The translations under genes were made by a program, and so were the position numbers. The notes below the pieces were generated by a model, which was not told where the DNA came from, ran no database searches, and was given only the letters and a program-made list of their open reading frames with translations. From an uncultured Anaeromyxobacter sp. (GTDB taxonomy: Bacteria > Myxococcota > Myxococcia > Myxococcales > Anaeromyxobacteraceae), in NCBI GenBank assembly GCA_903855945.1, contig CAIOAK010000180.1, forward strand, positions 1-34,403: 34,403 nucleotides of DNA, written 5' to 3'. This document shows, piece after piece, positions 13,440 through 22,082 of the stretch (positions are counted from its first letter, which is position 1; each line of letters opens with the position of its first letter).

Positions 13440-15119
13440 CTAGAAGTCGGACCGGAGCTGCGCGCCGTGCGCGGCGTTCTCCACGAGCGCCTGGTACCGG
13501 CGCAGCCACTTCGACCGGACCTCCTTCTTCCGGGGCCGGAGATCCGCCCTCCTCCGCTCCAGCTCGTCGGCCGGGACCGCCATCTCGAGCTCCCGGCTGT
13601 CCACGTCCACCGTGATCTCGTCCCCGTCGCGAACGAGCGCGATCGCGCCTCCCTCGGCCGCTTCCGGCGAGACGTGCCCGACGCAGACGCCCCGGGTGGC
13701 CCCGGAGAATCGCCCGTCGGTGACCAGCCCCACCTTGTCGCCGAGCCCCATCCCCATGATGAGGCTGGTGGGCGTGAGCATCTCCTGCATCCCCGGCCCG
13801 CCCTTCGGCCCCTCGTAGCGGATGATCACCATGTGGCCGGGCTGGACCTTGCCGCCCAGGATCCCGGCGATGGCGTCGTCCTGGGAGTCGAAGCAGATGG
13901 CCTTGCCGACCATCCGCCGCAGGGCCTTCTCGATCCCGGCGGTCTTCACCACCGCTCCCTCGGTCGCCAGGTTCCCGTGCAGGATGGCGATGCCGCCCAC
14001 CGCGGAGTACGGGGTGTCGAGGTGGCGGATCACCTCCCGGTTCGTGCTCTCGGCGGTCCGGATGCGATCCCCGATGGTCTCGCCGGTGACGGTGAGGGCC
14101 CGGCTCCGGACCACGTCGCCGCGCCGGGCGATCTCGAAGAGCACCGCCGATACGCCGCCTGCATTCCCCACGTCCTCGATGTGGACGGTGGAGAGGGACG
14201 GCGCGATCTTGGCGACGTGGGCCACCTGGCGCCCCACCCGGTCGATGGTGGCGAGGTCGAGCGGAACCCCCGCCTCCGAGGCGATGGCGAGCATGTGGAG
14301 CACGGTGTTGGAGCTTCCGCCCATGGCCATGTCCACCACGAGCGCGTTCCAGATGGCGTCCTCGTTCACGATGTTCCGGATGCGGAAGCGCTCGTCGCCG
14401 GCGATCTCCACGGCCCGCCGCGCGGCGCGCCGGAGCAACTCCTCCCGCTCCTTCGACAGCGCGACCGCCGTGCCGTTGCCCGGCAGCGCGATCCCCATGG
14501 CCTCGCAGAGCACGTTCATCGAGTTGGCGGTGAACATCCCGGAGCAGGAACCGGCGCCCGGACAGGCCCGGCACTCGATCTCGTACAGTTCCTCGTCGGT
14601 GATCTTCCCCTGGGCCCGCTTGCCCACCGCCTCGAAGGTGGTGGCGAGGTCGATGGGGGTGCCGTCGGCCAGCGCGCCAGCCTTCATGGGGCCGCCCGAC
14701 ACGAAGACCGTGGGCACGTCCACCCGGAGCGCGCCCATGAGCATGCCCGGAACGATCTTGTCGCAGTTGGGGATGCAGACCATGGCGTCGAGCGAGTGGG
14801 CGTTCATCATCGTCTCGACCGAGTCGGCGATGAGCTCACGGGAGGGCAGGCTGTAGAGCATCCCCTCGTGCCCCATGGCGATGCCGTCGTCCACGCCGAT
14901 GGTGTGGAACTCGAACGGGACCCCGCCGGCGCGCCGGATCTCCTCCTTCACGATCTGGCCGTAGCCAGCGAGGTGCACGTGGCCGGGGATGATGTCGACC
15001 TGGCTGTTGCAGACCCCGATGAAGGGCTTGGCGAAGTCCTCGTCCTTGAGCCCCGTGGCGCGCAGCAGACTCCGGTGCGGCGCCCTCTCGTACCCCTTCT
15101 TGATCACGTCGCTTCGCAT
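13440..15119 (-). CDS. ilvD: Dihydroxy-acid dehydratase
   Basis: It dehydrates 2,3-dihydroxy-3-methyl acids to 2-oxo acids in valine and isoleucine synthesis (and for leucine via 2-oxoisovalerate). Iron-sulfur cysteine motifs are visible: [24 protein letters not shown] and [20 protein letters not shown]. The C-terminal [12 protein letters not shown] and [11 protein letters not shown] are also diagnostic. I chose ATG 15119 because family members begin MRSDxxKKG; a GTG at 15161 in the same frame has GGAG 9 bases upstream and would add 14 residues. Length 559 residues is normal. It is divergent from the DUF2721 gene and serves the same pathway as the leuC-leuD-cimA-leuB operon 7 kb away. Confidence 0.95.
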   Translation of the reverse strand: MRSDVIKKGYERAPHRSLLRATGLKDEDFAKPFIGVCNSQVDIIPGHVHLAGYGQIVKEEIRRAGGVPFEFHTIGVDDGIAMGHEGMLYSLPSRELIADSVETMMNAHSLDAMVCIPNCDKIVPGMLMGALRVDVPTVFVSGGPMKAGALADGTPIDLATTFEAVGKRAQGKITDEELYEIECRACPGAGSCSGMFTANSMNVLCEAMGIALPGNGTAVALSKEREELLRRAARRAVEIAGDERFRIRNIVNEDAIWNALVVDMAMGGSSNTVLHMLAIASEAGVPLDLATIDRVGRQVAHVAKIAPSLSTVHIEDVGNAGGVSAVLFEIARRGDVVRSRALTVTGETIGDRIRTAESTNREVIRHLDTPYSAVGGIAILHGNLATEGAVVKTAGIEKALRRMVGKAICFDSQDDAIAGILGGKVQPGHMVIIRYEGPKGGPGMQEMLTPTSLIMGMGLGDKVGLVTDGRFSGATRGVCVGHVSPEAAEGGAIALVRDGDEITVDVDSRELEMAVPADELERRRADLRPRKKEVRSKWLRRYQALVENAAHGAQLRSDF

Positions 15120-15129
15120 GGTGGGAGAG

Positions 15130-15157
15130 GGAATATCGGGGCGGGGTGGGAAGTCAA
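15130..15157 (-). promoter_or_regulatory. Possible ilvD promoter
   Basis: On the minus strand TTGACT (plus 15152-15157) and TATTCC (plus 15130-15135) are 16 bases apart. The -35 box is good (5 of 6), the -10 box is weak. A transcript from it would begin only a few bases before ATG 15119, so ilvD could be leaderless. If translation starts at GTG 15161 the element would lie inside the gene and must be wrong. Confidence 0.3.
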
Positions 15158-15188
15158 CCACCGTGCTACGCTCCGGAGGGGTCTACCC

Positions 15189-15677
15189 ATGGAAGAGTCC
15201 CACGTCCACGACATCGCTCGTGTCATCCAGATGGCGCTCGCACCCGCCTTCCTCCTCTCGGCGGTGGGGGCGCTGCTCAACGTCTTCGCGAATCGTCTCG
15301 CCCGCATCGTCGACCGCACCCGCGCCCTCGAGGGGCGGATCGCGCCGGACGCGGAGAGCCCGGCCGAGCTCGAGACGCTCCAGCGGCGAGGCGAGTTCGT
15401 GCGCTGGGCCATCACCATGGGAACCGGAGCGGCCCTGCTCGTGTCGCTCGTGATCGGGGTGGCCTTCGTCGGGTTCCTGGCGCAGGTGAACTTCGCGATG
15501 ATCGTGGCGGGGCTCTTCGTGGCCGCGATGGGAGCCCTCACCCTCGCGCTCACCTTCTTCCTTCGCGAGGTGTCACTCGCGGTTGGAAGTCTCGAGGTCA
15601 TCCTCCCCCGTTCCGTGGTGCGCTCGCTCCATCCGCGGGACGCCCGGGACGACGACGCGCCGCTCGGAGGGGCCTGA
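15189..15677 (+). CDS. DUF2721 family membrane protein
   Basis: The 162-residue product has a hydrophobic N-terminal segment (about 12-33), a charged stretch with NRLARIVDRTRALEGR, then two membrane helices (about 76-98 and 102-124) and a polar tail. The NRLARIVDRTR segment between helices is the conserved core of DUF2721, whose function is not known. The start at ATG 15189 is well supported by GGAGGG 8 bases upstream. It stands between divergent ilvD and the convergent arginase-family gene (2 bp), so it is probably a single-gene transcript. Confidence 0.78.
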   Translation: MEESHVHDIARVIQMALAPAFLLSAVGALLNVFANRLARIVDRTRALEGRIAPDAESPAELETLQRRGEFVRWAITMGTGAALLVSLVIGVAFVGFLAQVNFAMIVAGLFVAAMGALTLALTFFLREVSLAVGSLEVILPRSVVRSLHPRDARDDDAPLGGA

Positions 15678-15679
15678 GG

Positions 15680-16723
15680 CTACCGGCGGCGCTGGCTCGC
15701 GAGCATCCAGCCGATCATTCGGTACAGGAGGCGCGCGCCCACGTTGGCGTCCCACTCGTCGCCGGACGGCCCCGGTGCCACCTCGGTCAGGTCCACGCCC
15801 ACGATCCGCCGCCCCGACTCGACGACGGCGGCGAGGAGCCTCCCCGCCTCGTGGAAGGAGAGTCCGCCGGGCACGGGAGTGCCGGTGTGCGGGCAGAGGG
15901 ACGGGTCGAGGCCGTCGATGTCGAAGGAGACGTAGACGTCGCGCGGGAGCGGGCGGACGATCCGGCGGCACTGGCTGCTCCAGCTCTCCCCGTCGAACCG
16001 AGCGCGGGCCAGCTCCGGGTCGAAGAAGGTCCGCACCCTCCCTCGGGATGCCCGGATGAAGTCGAACTCCTCCTCGCAGAGGTCGCGCACTCCCACCTGG
16101 ACGATCCGGGCCACGGCGGGGAGCCGGGTCGCGACGTTTCGCATGATGGACGCGTGGGACCAGGTGAATCCCTCGAAGGCGTCGCGGAGGTCGGCGTGGG
16201 CATCCACGTGGAGCACCCCCATGCCGGGGTGGGCCTCCGCATGGGCCTGGATGGCGCCGAACGGGGTGGCGTGGTCGCCGCCGAGCGTCGCCAGGAGCTT
16301 TCCCCGGCCGAGGAGCTCCCGCGCATGGTCGAGCGCGAAGCCGTTCACCCGGGCGCAGATCTCGTCCGCCTTCGCCGCGTTCCGAGCGAGCCCCGGGATC
16401 GGCCCCGGGCCCCCGGCGGCGATGATCGGGGCGGCCAGGCGAGAGGCGTCCCGGTTCCACCTGTGGAGACGCCTTTCCTCGGCCGCCGGTATACGGGCCA
16501 TGGCGATCCCCTGCTTCCAGGGGCTCCCGGTCTCGACGTCGAGGAGGTCCACCTGGTGGCTCGCGGCCAGGATGGCGGAAGGACCGGCTGCGGCCCCCTT
16601 CCGGTAGGAGGTCGTGGCGTCGAAGGGGACGGGCAGGACCACGACTCTGGCGTCCTCGGCGGAGCAAGGGAGGCCAAAGATCCCCGACCCCGGGGGCGCG
16701 GCGCGGTTCGGGTCGTGGTCCAT
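15680..16723 (-). CDS. Arginase/agmatinase/formiminoglutamase (ureohydrolase) family
   Basis: The 347-residue product has all six manganese ligands of the ureohydrolase fold: GGDHATPFG (H151), DAHADLRD (D174, H176, D178) and SFDIDGLDPS (D268, D270). The TEVAPGPSGD segment near the end is the usual substrate-side loop. The family hydrolyses guanidino groups of arginine, agmatine or related compounds, releasing urea. The context does not tell which; agmatinase is the usual annotation of this subgroup. The N-terminal part (FGLPCSAEDARVVVLPVPFDATTSYRKG, shown only to its ends FGLP and SYRKG) is also typical. ATG 16723 is preferred over a start at 16798, which would add an unconserved Arg/Pro-rich leader. 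Confidence 0.85.
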   Translation of the reverse strand: MDHDPNRAAPPGSGIFGLPCSAEDARVVVLPVPFDATTSYRKGAAAGPSAILAASHQVDLLDVETGSPWKQGIAMARIPAAEERRLHRWNRDASRLAAPIIAAGGPGPIPGLARNAAKADEICARVNGFALDHARELLGRGKLLATLGGDHATPFGAIQAHAEAHPGMGVLHVDAHADLRDAFEGFTWSHASIMRNVATRLPAVARIVQVGVRDLCEEEFDFIRASRGRVRTFFDPELARARFDGESWSSQCRRIVRPLPRDVYVSFDIDGLDPSLCPHTGTPVPGGLSFHEAGRLLAAVVESGRRIVGVDLTEVAPGPSGDEWDANVGARLLYRMIGWMLASQRRR

Positions 16724-16848
16724 GGCTGGCAGTCTCGCCGCCGGACGTTCGGAGCGCAACGAAAGGGCTCGACCCATCGGGAGTGGTTGCGCGGGCAATA
16801 TCGACCTGATAAGTCCTCATTTACGGCGAACCGGCCGGAGGGAACCCG

Positions 16849-17346
16849 ATGCTCCTCTCGATCTACCTGTCGATGGCACTTTCAGCAGGAACCACGGTCT
16901 CTTGCGATCCAGAGCTCTTCCGGATCGGAAGGAGCAAGAACGCAAACGAGGTGGTGTACCTGGCCCGGCAGGCTCCGGACGGGAGGCTGGACGCGGACGA
17001 CCCGCTGCGAGCCGAGTGGCACATGCTGGCCGAGGACGGTCACCGGGAGGGGCTCAACTTCATCGAGAAGCTGCTCGCCTACGGCTTCTCCGTGGACCCT
17101 GCCGAGTCGGGCGAGGGCTACCTCGTGGTCCTGAAGGCGAAGAAGGACCGGCCCGTTCGACTCGCCATGCGCGGCGGCTGCCCGGTCGCCTCGGTCACCA
17201 TCAACGGCCGCACCGCCGAGCTCCGGCGTATCTTCGTGCAGGCCGAGGAGGGCGGAGGGCTCATCCCCAGCATCGCCTGGGCCGACCTCGAAGGAGTGGA
17301 CCCGGCGAGCGGGTCCCGGATCCAGGAGCGGGTGGTTCCCGAGTAG
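16849..17346 (+). CDS. DUF4833-like protein, probably exported
   Basis: The 165-residue product starts with a short hydrophobic segment (LLSIYLSMALSAGTTVSC) that looks like a signal peptide; the Cys at 19 could even be a lipobox residue but the pattern is poor. The mature part has RIGRSKNANEVVYLAR and the DPLRAEWHMLAEDG segment that I associate with DUF4833. No catalytic residues are known. GGAGGG lies six bases before the ATG, which fixes the start. It is divergent from the ureohydrolase gene across 125 bp, and convergent (6 bp) with the EF-hand membrane protein. Confidence 0.65.
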   Translation: MLLSIYLSMALSAGTTVSCDPELFRIGRSKNANEVVYLARQAPDGRLDADDPLRAEWHMLAEDGHREGLNFIEKLLAYGFSVDPAESGEGYLVVLKAKKDRPVRLAMRGGCPVASVTINGRTAELRRIFVQAEEGGGLIPSIAWADLEGVDPASGSRIQERVVPE

Positions 17347-17352
17347 TTCGAC

Positions 17353-19518
17353 CTACTTCTTGAGGTAGGGGCGCGGGATGAGGTGCTCGTACTTCGCCAC
17401 CGCGAGCGCCACCACCAGCAGGGCGAAGACCACCCAGGCGATGATCCGACGACGGCGCGCTCCGGCGTCGGCGTAGGGATCCTGGAGCGACCGGGTCGAG
17501 CCCGGGGGCAGGGTCGCGCGATCGGTGAGAACGGTTCCGAGCGGCATGTTCACCGCAACCCGCCCGTTCACCGCCCACCCCGTCCCGTCCAGAACCGGAC
17601 CGAGCGTGCGCTGGCGGAGCTTCATCCAGGCGAGCAGCACCGCGGGCCCGGAGATGACGAGGACCATCCCGACGATGGCCAGGAGCTTCGCCCACCAGGG
17701 CTGGAGCGCCACGAATCCGGAGATGGCCGCGCCGAAGATGGTGCCGATGGCTCCCACCCCGACACCCAGTGCCGCGATGATGCCCACCATCTTTCCCACG
17801 TCCACCGGCTCGGGCCTGGGGGGAACCTTTCCGGTGACGGCCGCCCCGGCGGTCTTGTCGATCGCCCCGGCGAGGGTGGCTTCCCCCTCCTTGTCCTTGG
17901 CCGCTGCGAACTTCGCGGCCTGATCGGCCATGGCCTTCGAGACCCGCTTGTACGGAGACCAGAAGGCCTGGCGGAGGCTGATGGGGTTGTCCACGATCTT
18001 CACGATGGTGGCGTCCCAGTCCTTGCCCTGCCGGTCGTAGAAGACCCCGTTCCGTCCCACCGCGAGGTAGTCAGCGTCACCCTGCGTGACACAGGCAGCG
18101 ACCTTCATGGGGGGGACGCCCGACCGCCGGCATTCGCAGTAGGCGATGTACATCCGGCTGCCCGCGGCGACGGCCGCATGGGTTCCCGGATCGTCCACCT
18201 TGACGCACAGGTGGCAGGCGCGACCGTCGATGTAGAGGGTCCCGGCCTGGAAGACGGCAGGCATCCGCGGGTCGTAGAAGTCGGCGAAGTTGACGAAATT
18301 GCGCACCAGCCGGAACAGGTCGCGCCGGTACCGCACCATCCGTGCGACCTCCTGCACCTCACGGGCCTCGTCCTTGCGCGCCTCGTCCAGGACGATGAGG
18401 GCCTCGACCTCGGACTTCCCACCTCGGACGAGCAGTTCCGCCACCCGGGGGGCGCCGAGCTTCTCGACCCGCGCCCCCTTCCTCGCGCCGAGCCAGGCCT
18501 CGTAGGGGCCGAGCGCCGCCTTGAGCGACTCCCACTCGACCGACGTGAGGCTCACCCGGCCCGCTCCCAGGATCGGCGTGACGGCGTCGCGCTGGAGCGT
18601 GGCGACCGCGCCGACCCAGGCGGGGTTCACCCCGTCGATGAGCGGCATGGGCCGCCCCGCAGCGATGCGCGCGATGGGCAGGGAGGAGACCTCGGCGCTC
18701 GTGGGTGCGAGGTCCTTGCCCGCCATGGCGGCGATCTCGATCTCCGGCCGGGCGAGCAGCGGCGGCATCCGGTCGTCGATGGCGGCGAGTCCGACGCGCG
18801 TGAAGTAGTCGTCCACCTTGGAGCGGATGGCCCGGACCGCGTCCGCCGCTGCCTGCGTCCCATCCCCCTTCACCTGGATGGCGGGATCGCGTCCGGACTT
18901 CCACCAGGCGTCGAAGTCGGCGAGTTCGGCATAGAAGGAGCCGAGCCGGTCGCGATCGAGCCCGGGCTTGCCGCTCCGGTCCACCGCCTCGCCCACGCAG
19001 GCCATCGCGTCGAGGATGACCTGGCGCACGGGCCCCTCGGGGGCCGACTCGGCCACCACCACGCCGTCGCCGTTGAAGAGCGTCTTGTCGAACACGTGGG
19101 ACAGGTCGGCCACGTCGTCCACCGTGACCTCGGTCGCGTCCGGCTTGCCGGCCGCGGCGAGGATCTGGCGCGCCGCCGCGAAGAGCGCCTTCCCCTCCGG
19201 CGTGTCCTGCCGGATGGCACCGAGGGGCAAGGTCTTCATCCCCGCCACCACGTCGCCCAGGTCCTTCAGCCGGGCGTCGGCGAACTTCACCGCCGCGATC
19301 AGCTCCGGGGCGCGCACCCGGCCATCCTTGTCGTCGTCGAGCAGCGCCAGGGTGGCCAGATCGATCTCCAGCCCCTTCACCGGGCAGGCGAGCGCCACCC
19401 AGAGCTTCGGGTCGAGCTGGTCGAGACTGCGGAGGTCCTCGGCGCTGCCGATGGTGACCTGGTCCAGGCCACCGACTCGGTGGAAGCGCCAGGCATGCGT
19501 GGGGGGCGTCTGGGCCAT
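17353..19518 (-). CDS. EF-hand-containing membrane protein of unknown function
   Basis: The product is 721 residues. Near the N-terminus a perfect EF-hand loop, DDDKDGRVRAPE (61-72), has acidic or polar residues at positions 1, 3, 5 and 12 and Gly at 6. A large hydrophilic helical region follows to about residue 565. In it two cysteine clusters, ACHLC (near 434) and YCEC (near 459), could bind metal or form disulfides. Three hydrophobic helices lie at roughly 574-598, 604-626 and 692-711, and the end is KYEHLIPRPYLKK. No signal peptide is seen, so the long N-terminal region is probably cytoplasmic. The start is set by GGAGG six bases before ATG 19518. I recognise it only as a long EF-hand protein of the type seen in Myxococcota. 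It is divergent from the EF-G paralogue. Confidence 0.8.
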   Translation of the reverse strand: MAQTPPTHAWRFHRVGGLDQVTIGSAEDLRSLDQLDPKLWVALACPVKGLEIDLATLALLDDDKDGRVRAPELIAAVKFADARLKDLGDVVAGMKTLPLGAIRQDTPEGKALFAAARQILAAAGKPDATEVTVDDVADLSHVFDKTLFNGDGVVVAESAPEGPVRQVILDAMACVGEAVDRSGKPGLDRDRLGSFYAELADFDAWWKSGRDPAIQVKGDGTQAAADAVRAIRSKVDDYFTRVGLAAIDDRMPPLLARPEIEIAAMAGKDLAPTSAEVSSLPIARIAAGRPMPLIDGVNPAWVGAVATLQRDAVTPILGAGRVSLTSVEWESLKAALGPYEAWLGARKGARVEKLGAPRVAELLVRGGKSEVEALIVLDEARKDEAREVQEVARMVRYRRDLFRLVRNFVNFADFYDPRMPAVFQAGTLYIDGRACHLCVKVDDPGTHAAVAAGSRMYIAYCECRRSGVPPMKVAACVTQGDADYLAVGRNGVFYDRQGKDWDATIVKIVDNPISLRQAFWSPYKRVSKAMADQAAKFAAAKDKEGEATLAGAIDKTAGAAVTGKVPPRPEPVDVGKMVGIIAALGVGVGAIGTIFGAAISGFVALQPWWAKLLAIVGMVLVISGPAVLLAWMKLRQRTLGPVLDGTGWAVNGRVAVNMPLGTVLTDRATLPPGSTRSLQDPYADAGARRRRIIAWVVFALLVVALAVAKYEHLIPRPYLKK

Positions 19519-19601
19519 GGGGAACCTCCGGTCGGGTGCCCGGACAATCTGCTTGGGCGCCCCACCCCGCGCCTGACCCAGATGGGTATACTCCTCGCTC
19601 C

Positions 19602-21671
19602 ATGTCCGCCGAGGCAACGCGAGAATCGACGTCGGTGCGCCGGATCCGCTCGATCCGCAACATCGGGATCATGGCTCACATCGACGCCGGCAAGACCACG
19701 CTCTCCGAGCGATTCCTCTTCGCCGCCGGTCGAACCCACAAGATGGGAGAGGTCCACGACGGCCTGGCCGTGATGGACTGGATGGACCTCGAACGGGAGC
19801 GTGGGATCACCATCACCTCGGCGGTGAGCACCTTCGAGTGGCTCGGTCACGAGATCCACCTCATCGACACCCCCGGCCACGTCGACTTCACGGTGGAGGT
19901 GGAGCGGAGCCTCCGGGTCCTCGACGGGGCGGTGGTCGTCTTCGACGCGGTGAACGGCGTGGAACCCCAGAGCGAGACGGTCTGGCGCCAGGCCGACCGG
20001 TACCGGGTCCCCCGCATCGCGCTGGCGAACAAGATGGACCGGGTGGGCGCCGACTTCGACGAGACGCTGCGCTCGATGCGCCACCACTTCCCCGACCACC
20101 GGTGCGCCGCCGTCCAGCGCCCGCTCGGTGCGGGAGCCGCTTTCGAGGGGCTCGAGGACCTCGTCCACCGGCGCACGGTCACCTTCGCGGACGACGACGA
20201 CCCGCGCGCCTTCCAGGTGGCGTCGGGGATCTCCGAGGCGGGGGAGGCGCTCCGCCGGGAACTCCTCGCCCACCTGGCCGACGTGGACGACGGGGCGGCC
20301 ACGGCCCTCCTGGAGGACGCCGACCTCGACGGGGAGGCCATGAGCCAGGCGGTGCGCCGGGCCACCCTCTCCGGCCGTTTCGTGGCGCTCCTGTGCAGTT
20401 CGGCCCTTCGCAACAAGGGTGTCCCGCAGGTCCTCGATGCCGTGTGCGCCTGGCTCCCCTCGCCCCTCGACGTGCCCCCGCCCCACGGCATCGACGCCTC
20501 GGGAAAGGAGGTGGTCGCCCCCGCCCCCTCCGACGAGGCGCCGCTCGTCGCGCTCGCCTTCAAGGTCTCCCTGCTCGACGAGATGCGCCGCTTCGTCTTC
20601 CTGCGGGTCTACTCGGGCCGGATCGCGGAGGGGGACGAGGTCTGGAACGCGAGCCAGGGGCGCAAGGAGCGGGTGGCCCGGGTGCTCCTCATGCACGCCT
20701 CGCAGAAGCGGCGTGTACCGGCGCTGGGCGCGGGGCAGATCTTCGCGGTGATGGGGCTCAAGGAGACCCGGACCGGCGACACCCTCACGGCCCCGGGCCA
20801 TGGCCTGGTGCTCGAGCGCATCTCCGCCTACGAACCGGTCATCTCGGCGGCGGTGGAGGCGCGCAGCCTCACCGACCGGGAACTCCTCCTCGAGGCCCTC
20901 GCGCGCATCGCCGACGAGGACCCGAGCTTCCGCTTCGGCGAGAACACCGACACCGGCCAGCTCCTCGTCTCCGGGATGGGGGAGCTCCACCTGGAGATCG
21001 TGGCCGAGCGGCTCCGCCGGGAGTTCCACCTGGAGGTGCGCACCGGAGAACCCCAGGTCCTCCTGCGGGAGACCATCACGGTACCGGCCGAGGGCGAGGC
21101 GCGCTTCGAGCGTTCGATGGAGGAGGAGGAGATCTTCGGTCAGGCGAGCGTGGCGATATCCCCCCTTCCCCGGGGAACCGGGTTCCGGTTCTCCCTGTCG
21201 CCCGAGGCGAAGGCCCTGCCCTTCCTCCGGGGCGAGACCCTCGAGATGGCGGCCGCCGGGGCTCGCGAGGCCGCCGAGAGCGGCGTGCTCGAAGGACACC
21301 CCCTCCAGGACATCGAGGTCACCCTGACCGGCGCCACCTGGCGGGAGGGGGCCTCCCGCCCCTTCGCCTACAAGGTGGCCGTGGCCGACGCAGTGCGTGA
21401 TGCCGCTACCCGGGCGGGGCCTGTGATCCTGCAGCCCATCATGCGCATGGAGGTCATCCTGCCCCCGGAGTACCTCGGGGAGGTGCTGGGGAGCATCGAC
21501 CGGCGGAGGGGGTCGGTCCTGGAGGTCTCCGACCGGGGCGCAGCGGCGAGGGTCATCCAGGGGGAGGCCCCCCTCCGGAGGATGTTCGGGTACGCCACCG
21601 AGCTCCGCTCCCTCACCCAGGGACGAGCGGTCTTCACCATGCGCTTCGACCGCTTCGACCAGGCAGCCTGA
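19602..21671 (+). CDS. Elongation factor G-like GTPase (divergent EF-G paralogue)
   Basis: The 689-residue product has all GTPase motifs: G1 AHIDAGKTT, switch I RGITITSA, G3 DTPGH and G4 NKMD. Domain II and III segments (GQIFAVMGLKETRTGDTL, SGMGELHLEIVAERL) and the domain V PIMRMEVILPPEYLGEV are present, so it should bind ribosomes. It is not a standard housekeeping EF-G: the G' region is reduced, and the domain IV tip loop, normally a Gly-rich QTGGRGQYG-like segment, is replaced by SMEEEEIFGQ (505-514). No str-operon neighbours (rpsL, rpsG, tuf) are present, which supports a paralogue. ATG 19602 is chosen; TATACT lies only 10 bases before it and no good Shine-Dalgarno is seen. A 10-bp stem-loop and a cold-shock gene follow. 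Confidence 0.88.
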   Translation: MSAEATRESTSVRRIRSIRNIGIMAHIDAGKTTLSERFLFAAGRTHKMGEVHDGLAVMDWMDLERERGITITSAVSTFEWLGHEIHLIDTPGHVDFTVEVERSLRVLDGAVVVFDAVNGVEPQSETVWRQADRYRVPRIALANKMDRVGADFDETLRSMRHHFPDHRCAAVQRPLGAGAAFEGLEDLVHRRTVTFADDDDPRAFQVASGISEAGEALRRELLAHLADVDDGAATALLEDADLDGEAMSQAVRRATLSGRFVALLCSSALRNKGVPQVLDAVCAWLPSPLDVPPPHGIDASGKEVVAPAPSDEAPLVALAFKVSLLDEMRRFVFLRVYSGRIAEGDEVWNASQGRKERVARVLLMHASQKRRVPALGAGQIFAVMGLKETRTGDTLTAPGHGLVLERISAYEPVISAAVEARSLTDRELLLEALARIADEDPSFRFGENTDTGQLLVSGMGELHLEIVAERLRREFHLEVRTGEPQVLLRETITVPAEGEARFERSMEEEEIFGQASVAISPLPRGTGFRFSLSPEAKALPFLRGETLEMAAAGAREAAESGVLEGHPLQDIEVTLTGATWREGASRPFAYKVAVADAVRDAATRAGPVILQPIMRMEVILPPEYLGEVLGSIDRRRGSVLEVSDRGAAARVIQGEAPLRRMFGYATELRSLTQGRAVFTMRFDRFDQAA

Positions 21672-21679
21672 CCGGCACG

Positions 21680-21708
21680 TGGACAAATCTTTTCGGGCGC
21701 GCTAGACC
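21680..21708 (+). promoter_or_regulatory. Possible promoter of the cold-shock gene
   Basis: TGGACA (21680-21685) and TAGACC (21703-21708) are 17 bases apart. The -35 box matches 5 of 6 consensus positions, the -10 box 3 of 6. It would give a leader of roughly 70 bases, as is common for cold-shock genes. The -10 overlaps the stem-loop at 21694-21721. Confidence 0.33.
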
Positions 21709-21721
21709 ATTTAGCGGCCCG
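21694..21721 (+). other. Stem-loop after the EF-G paralogue
   Basis: CGGGC (21694-21698) and CGCTA (21700-21704) pair with TAGCG (21712-21716) and GCCCG (21717-21721). This is ten base pairs with one bulged G (21699) and a 7-base loop. No T-run follows, but TTTT precedes it. It could end the EF-G transcript without a U-tract, or be a regulatory element at the cold-shock promoter. Confidence 0.5.
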
Positions 21722-21746
21722 CGCCACCGGACTGGCCCGAGCCCAC

Positions 21747-21761
21747 CGGGAACGGTTCCCG
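21747..21761. promoter_or_regulatory. Perfect inverted repeat in the cold-shock leader
   Basis: CGGGAAC and GTTCCCG flank a single G, a perfect 7-bp dyad 24 bases before the cold-shock ATG. The one-base centre suits a protein operator better than a full RNA hairpin, though a shorter stem could form in the mRNA just upstream of the ribosome binding site. Confidence 0.45.
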
Positions 21762-21785
21762 CGCGAACGACGAAGGAAGTGCTGG

Positions 21786-21989
21786 ATGGCCAGTGGAGTC
21801 GTGAAGTGGTTCAATGATGCGAAGGGCTTTGGTTTCATCACCCAGGACGGCGGTGGCGAGGACGTGTTCTGCCATCACACGGCCATCCAGACCGACGGGT
21901 TCCGTACCCTCAAGGAAGGACAGCGGGTCGAGTTCGAGGTGAAGAAGGGGCCGAAGGGGCTCCAGGCCGCGAACGTCAAGCCGCTGTAA
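21786..21989 (+). CDS. Cold-shock domain protein (CspA family)
   Basis: The 67-residue product is a single OB-fold cold-shock domain that binds single-stranded RNA and DNA. RNP1 KGFGFI (13-18) and RNP2 in the form VFCHH (27-31, usually VFVHF or VFAHY) are present, as are the N-terminal [10 protein letters not shown] and the C-terminal [17 protein letters not shown] lies six bases before the ATG. The 114-bp upstream region holds a possible promoter, a stem-loop and a dyad. A strong terminator follows 24 bases after the stop, so the gene is probably monocistronic. Confidence 0.95.
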   Translation: MASGVVKWFNDAKGFGFITQDGGGEDVFCHHTAIQTDGFRTLKEGQRVEFEVKKGPKGLQAANVKPL

Positions 21990-22013
21990 TCCGGCAGGTA
22001 AGAGACGTTCGGT

Positions 22014-22040
22014 GAAGGCCCGGCGCGAAGCCGGGCCTTC
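22014..22040 (+). terminator. Rho-independent terminator of the cold-shock gene
   Basis: GAAGGCCCGGC (22014-22024) pairs perfectly with GCCGGGCCTTC (22030-22040) around the 5-base loop GCGAA. TCGTTT follows. Eleven GC-rich pairs just after the stop make this the clearest terminator in the window. Confidence 0.85.
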
Positions 22041-22082
22041 TCGTTTCCCCGGGCCGTGAGGCCCCTGTTTCAGCGAGGTCCC

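Noticed and set aside
19564-19601. TATACT at 19587-19592 as a -10 box giving a leaderless EF-G transcript
   Set aside because: No -35 box is found at a usable distance, so it is not listed as a feature.
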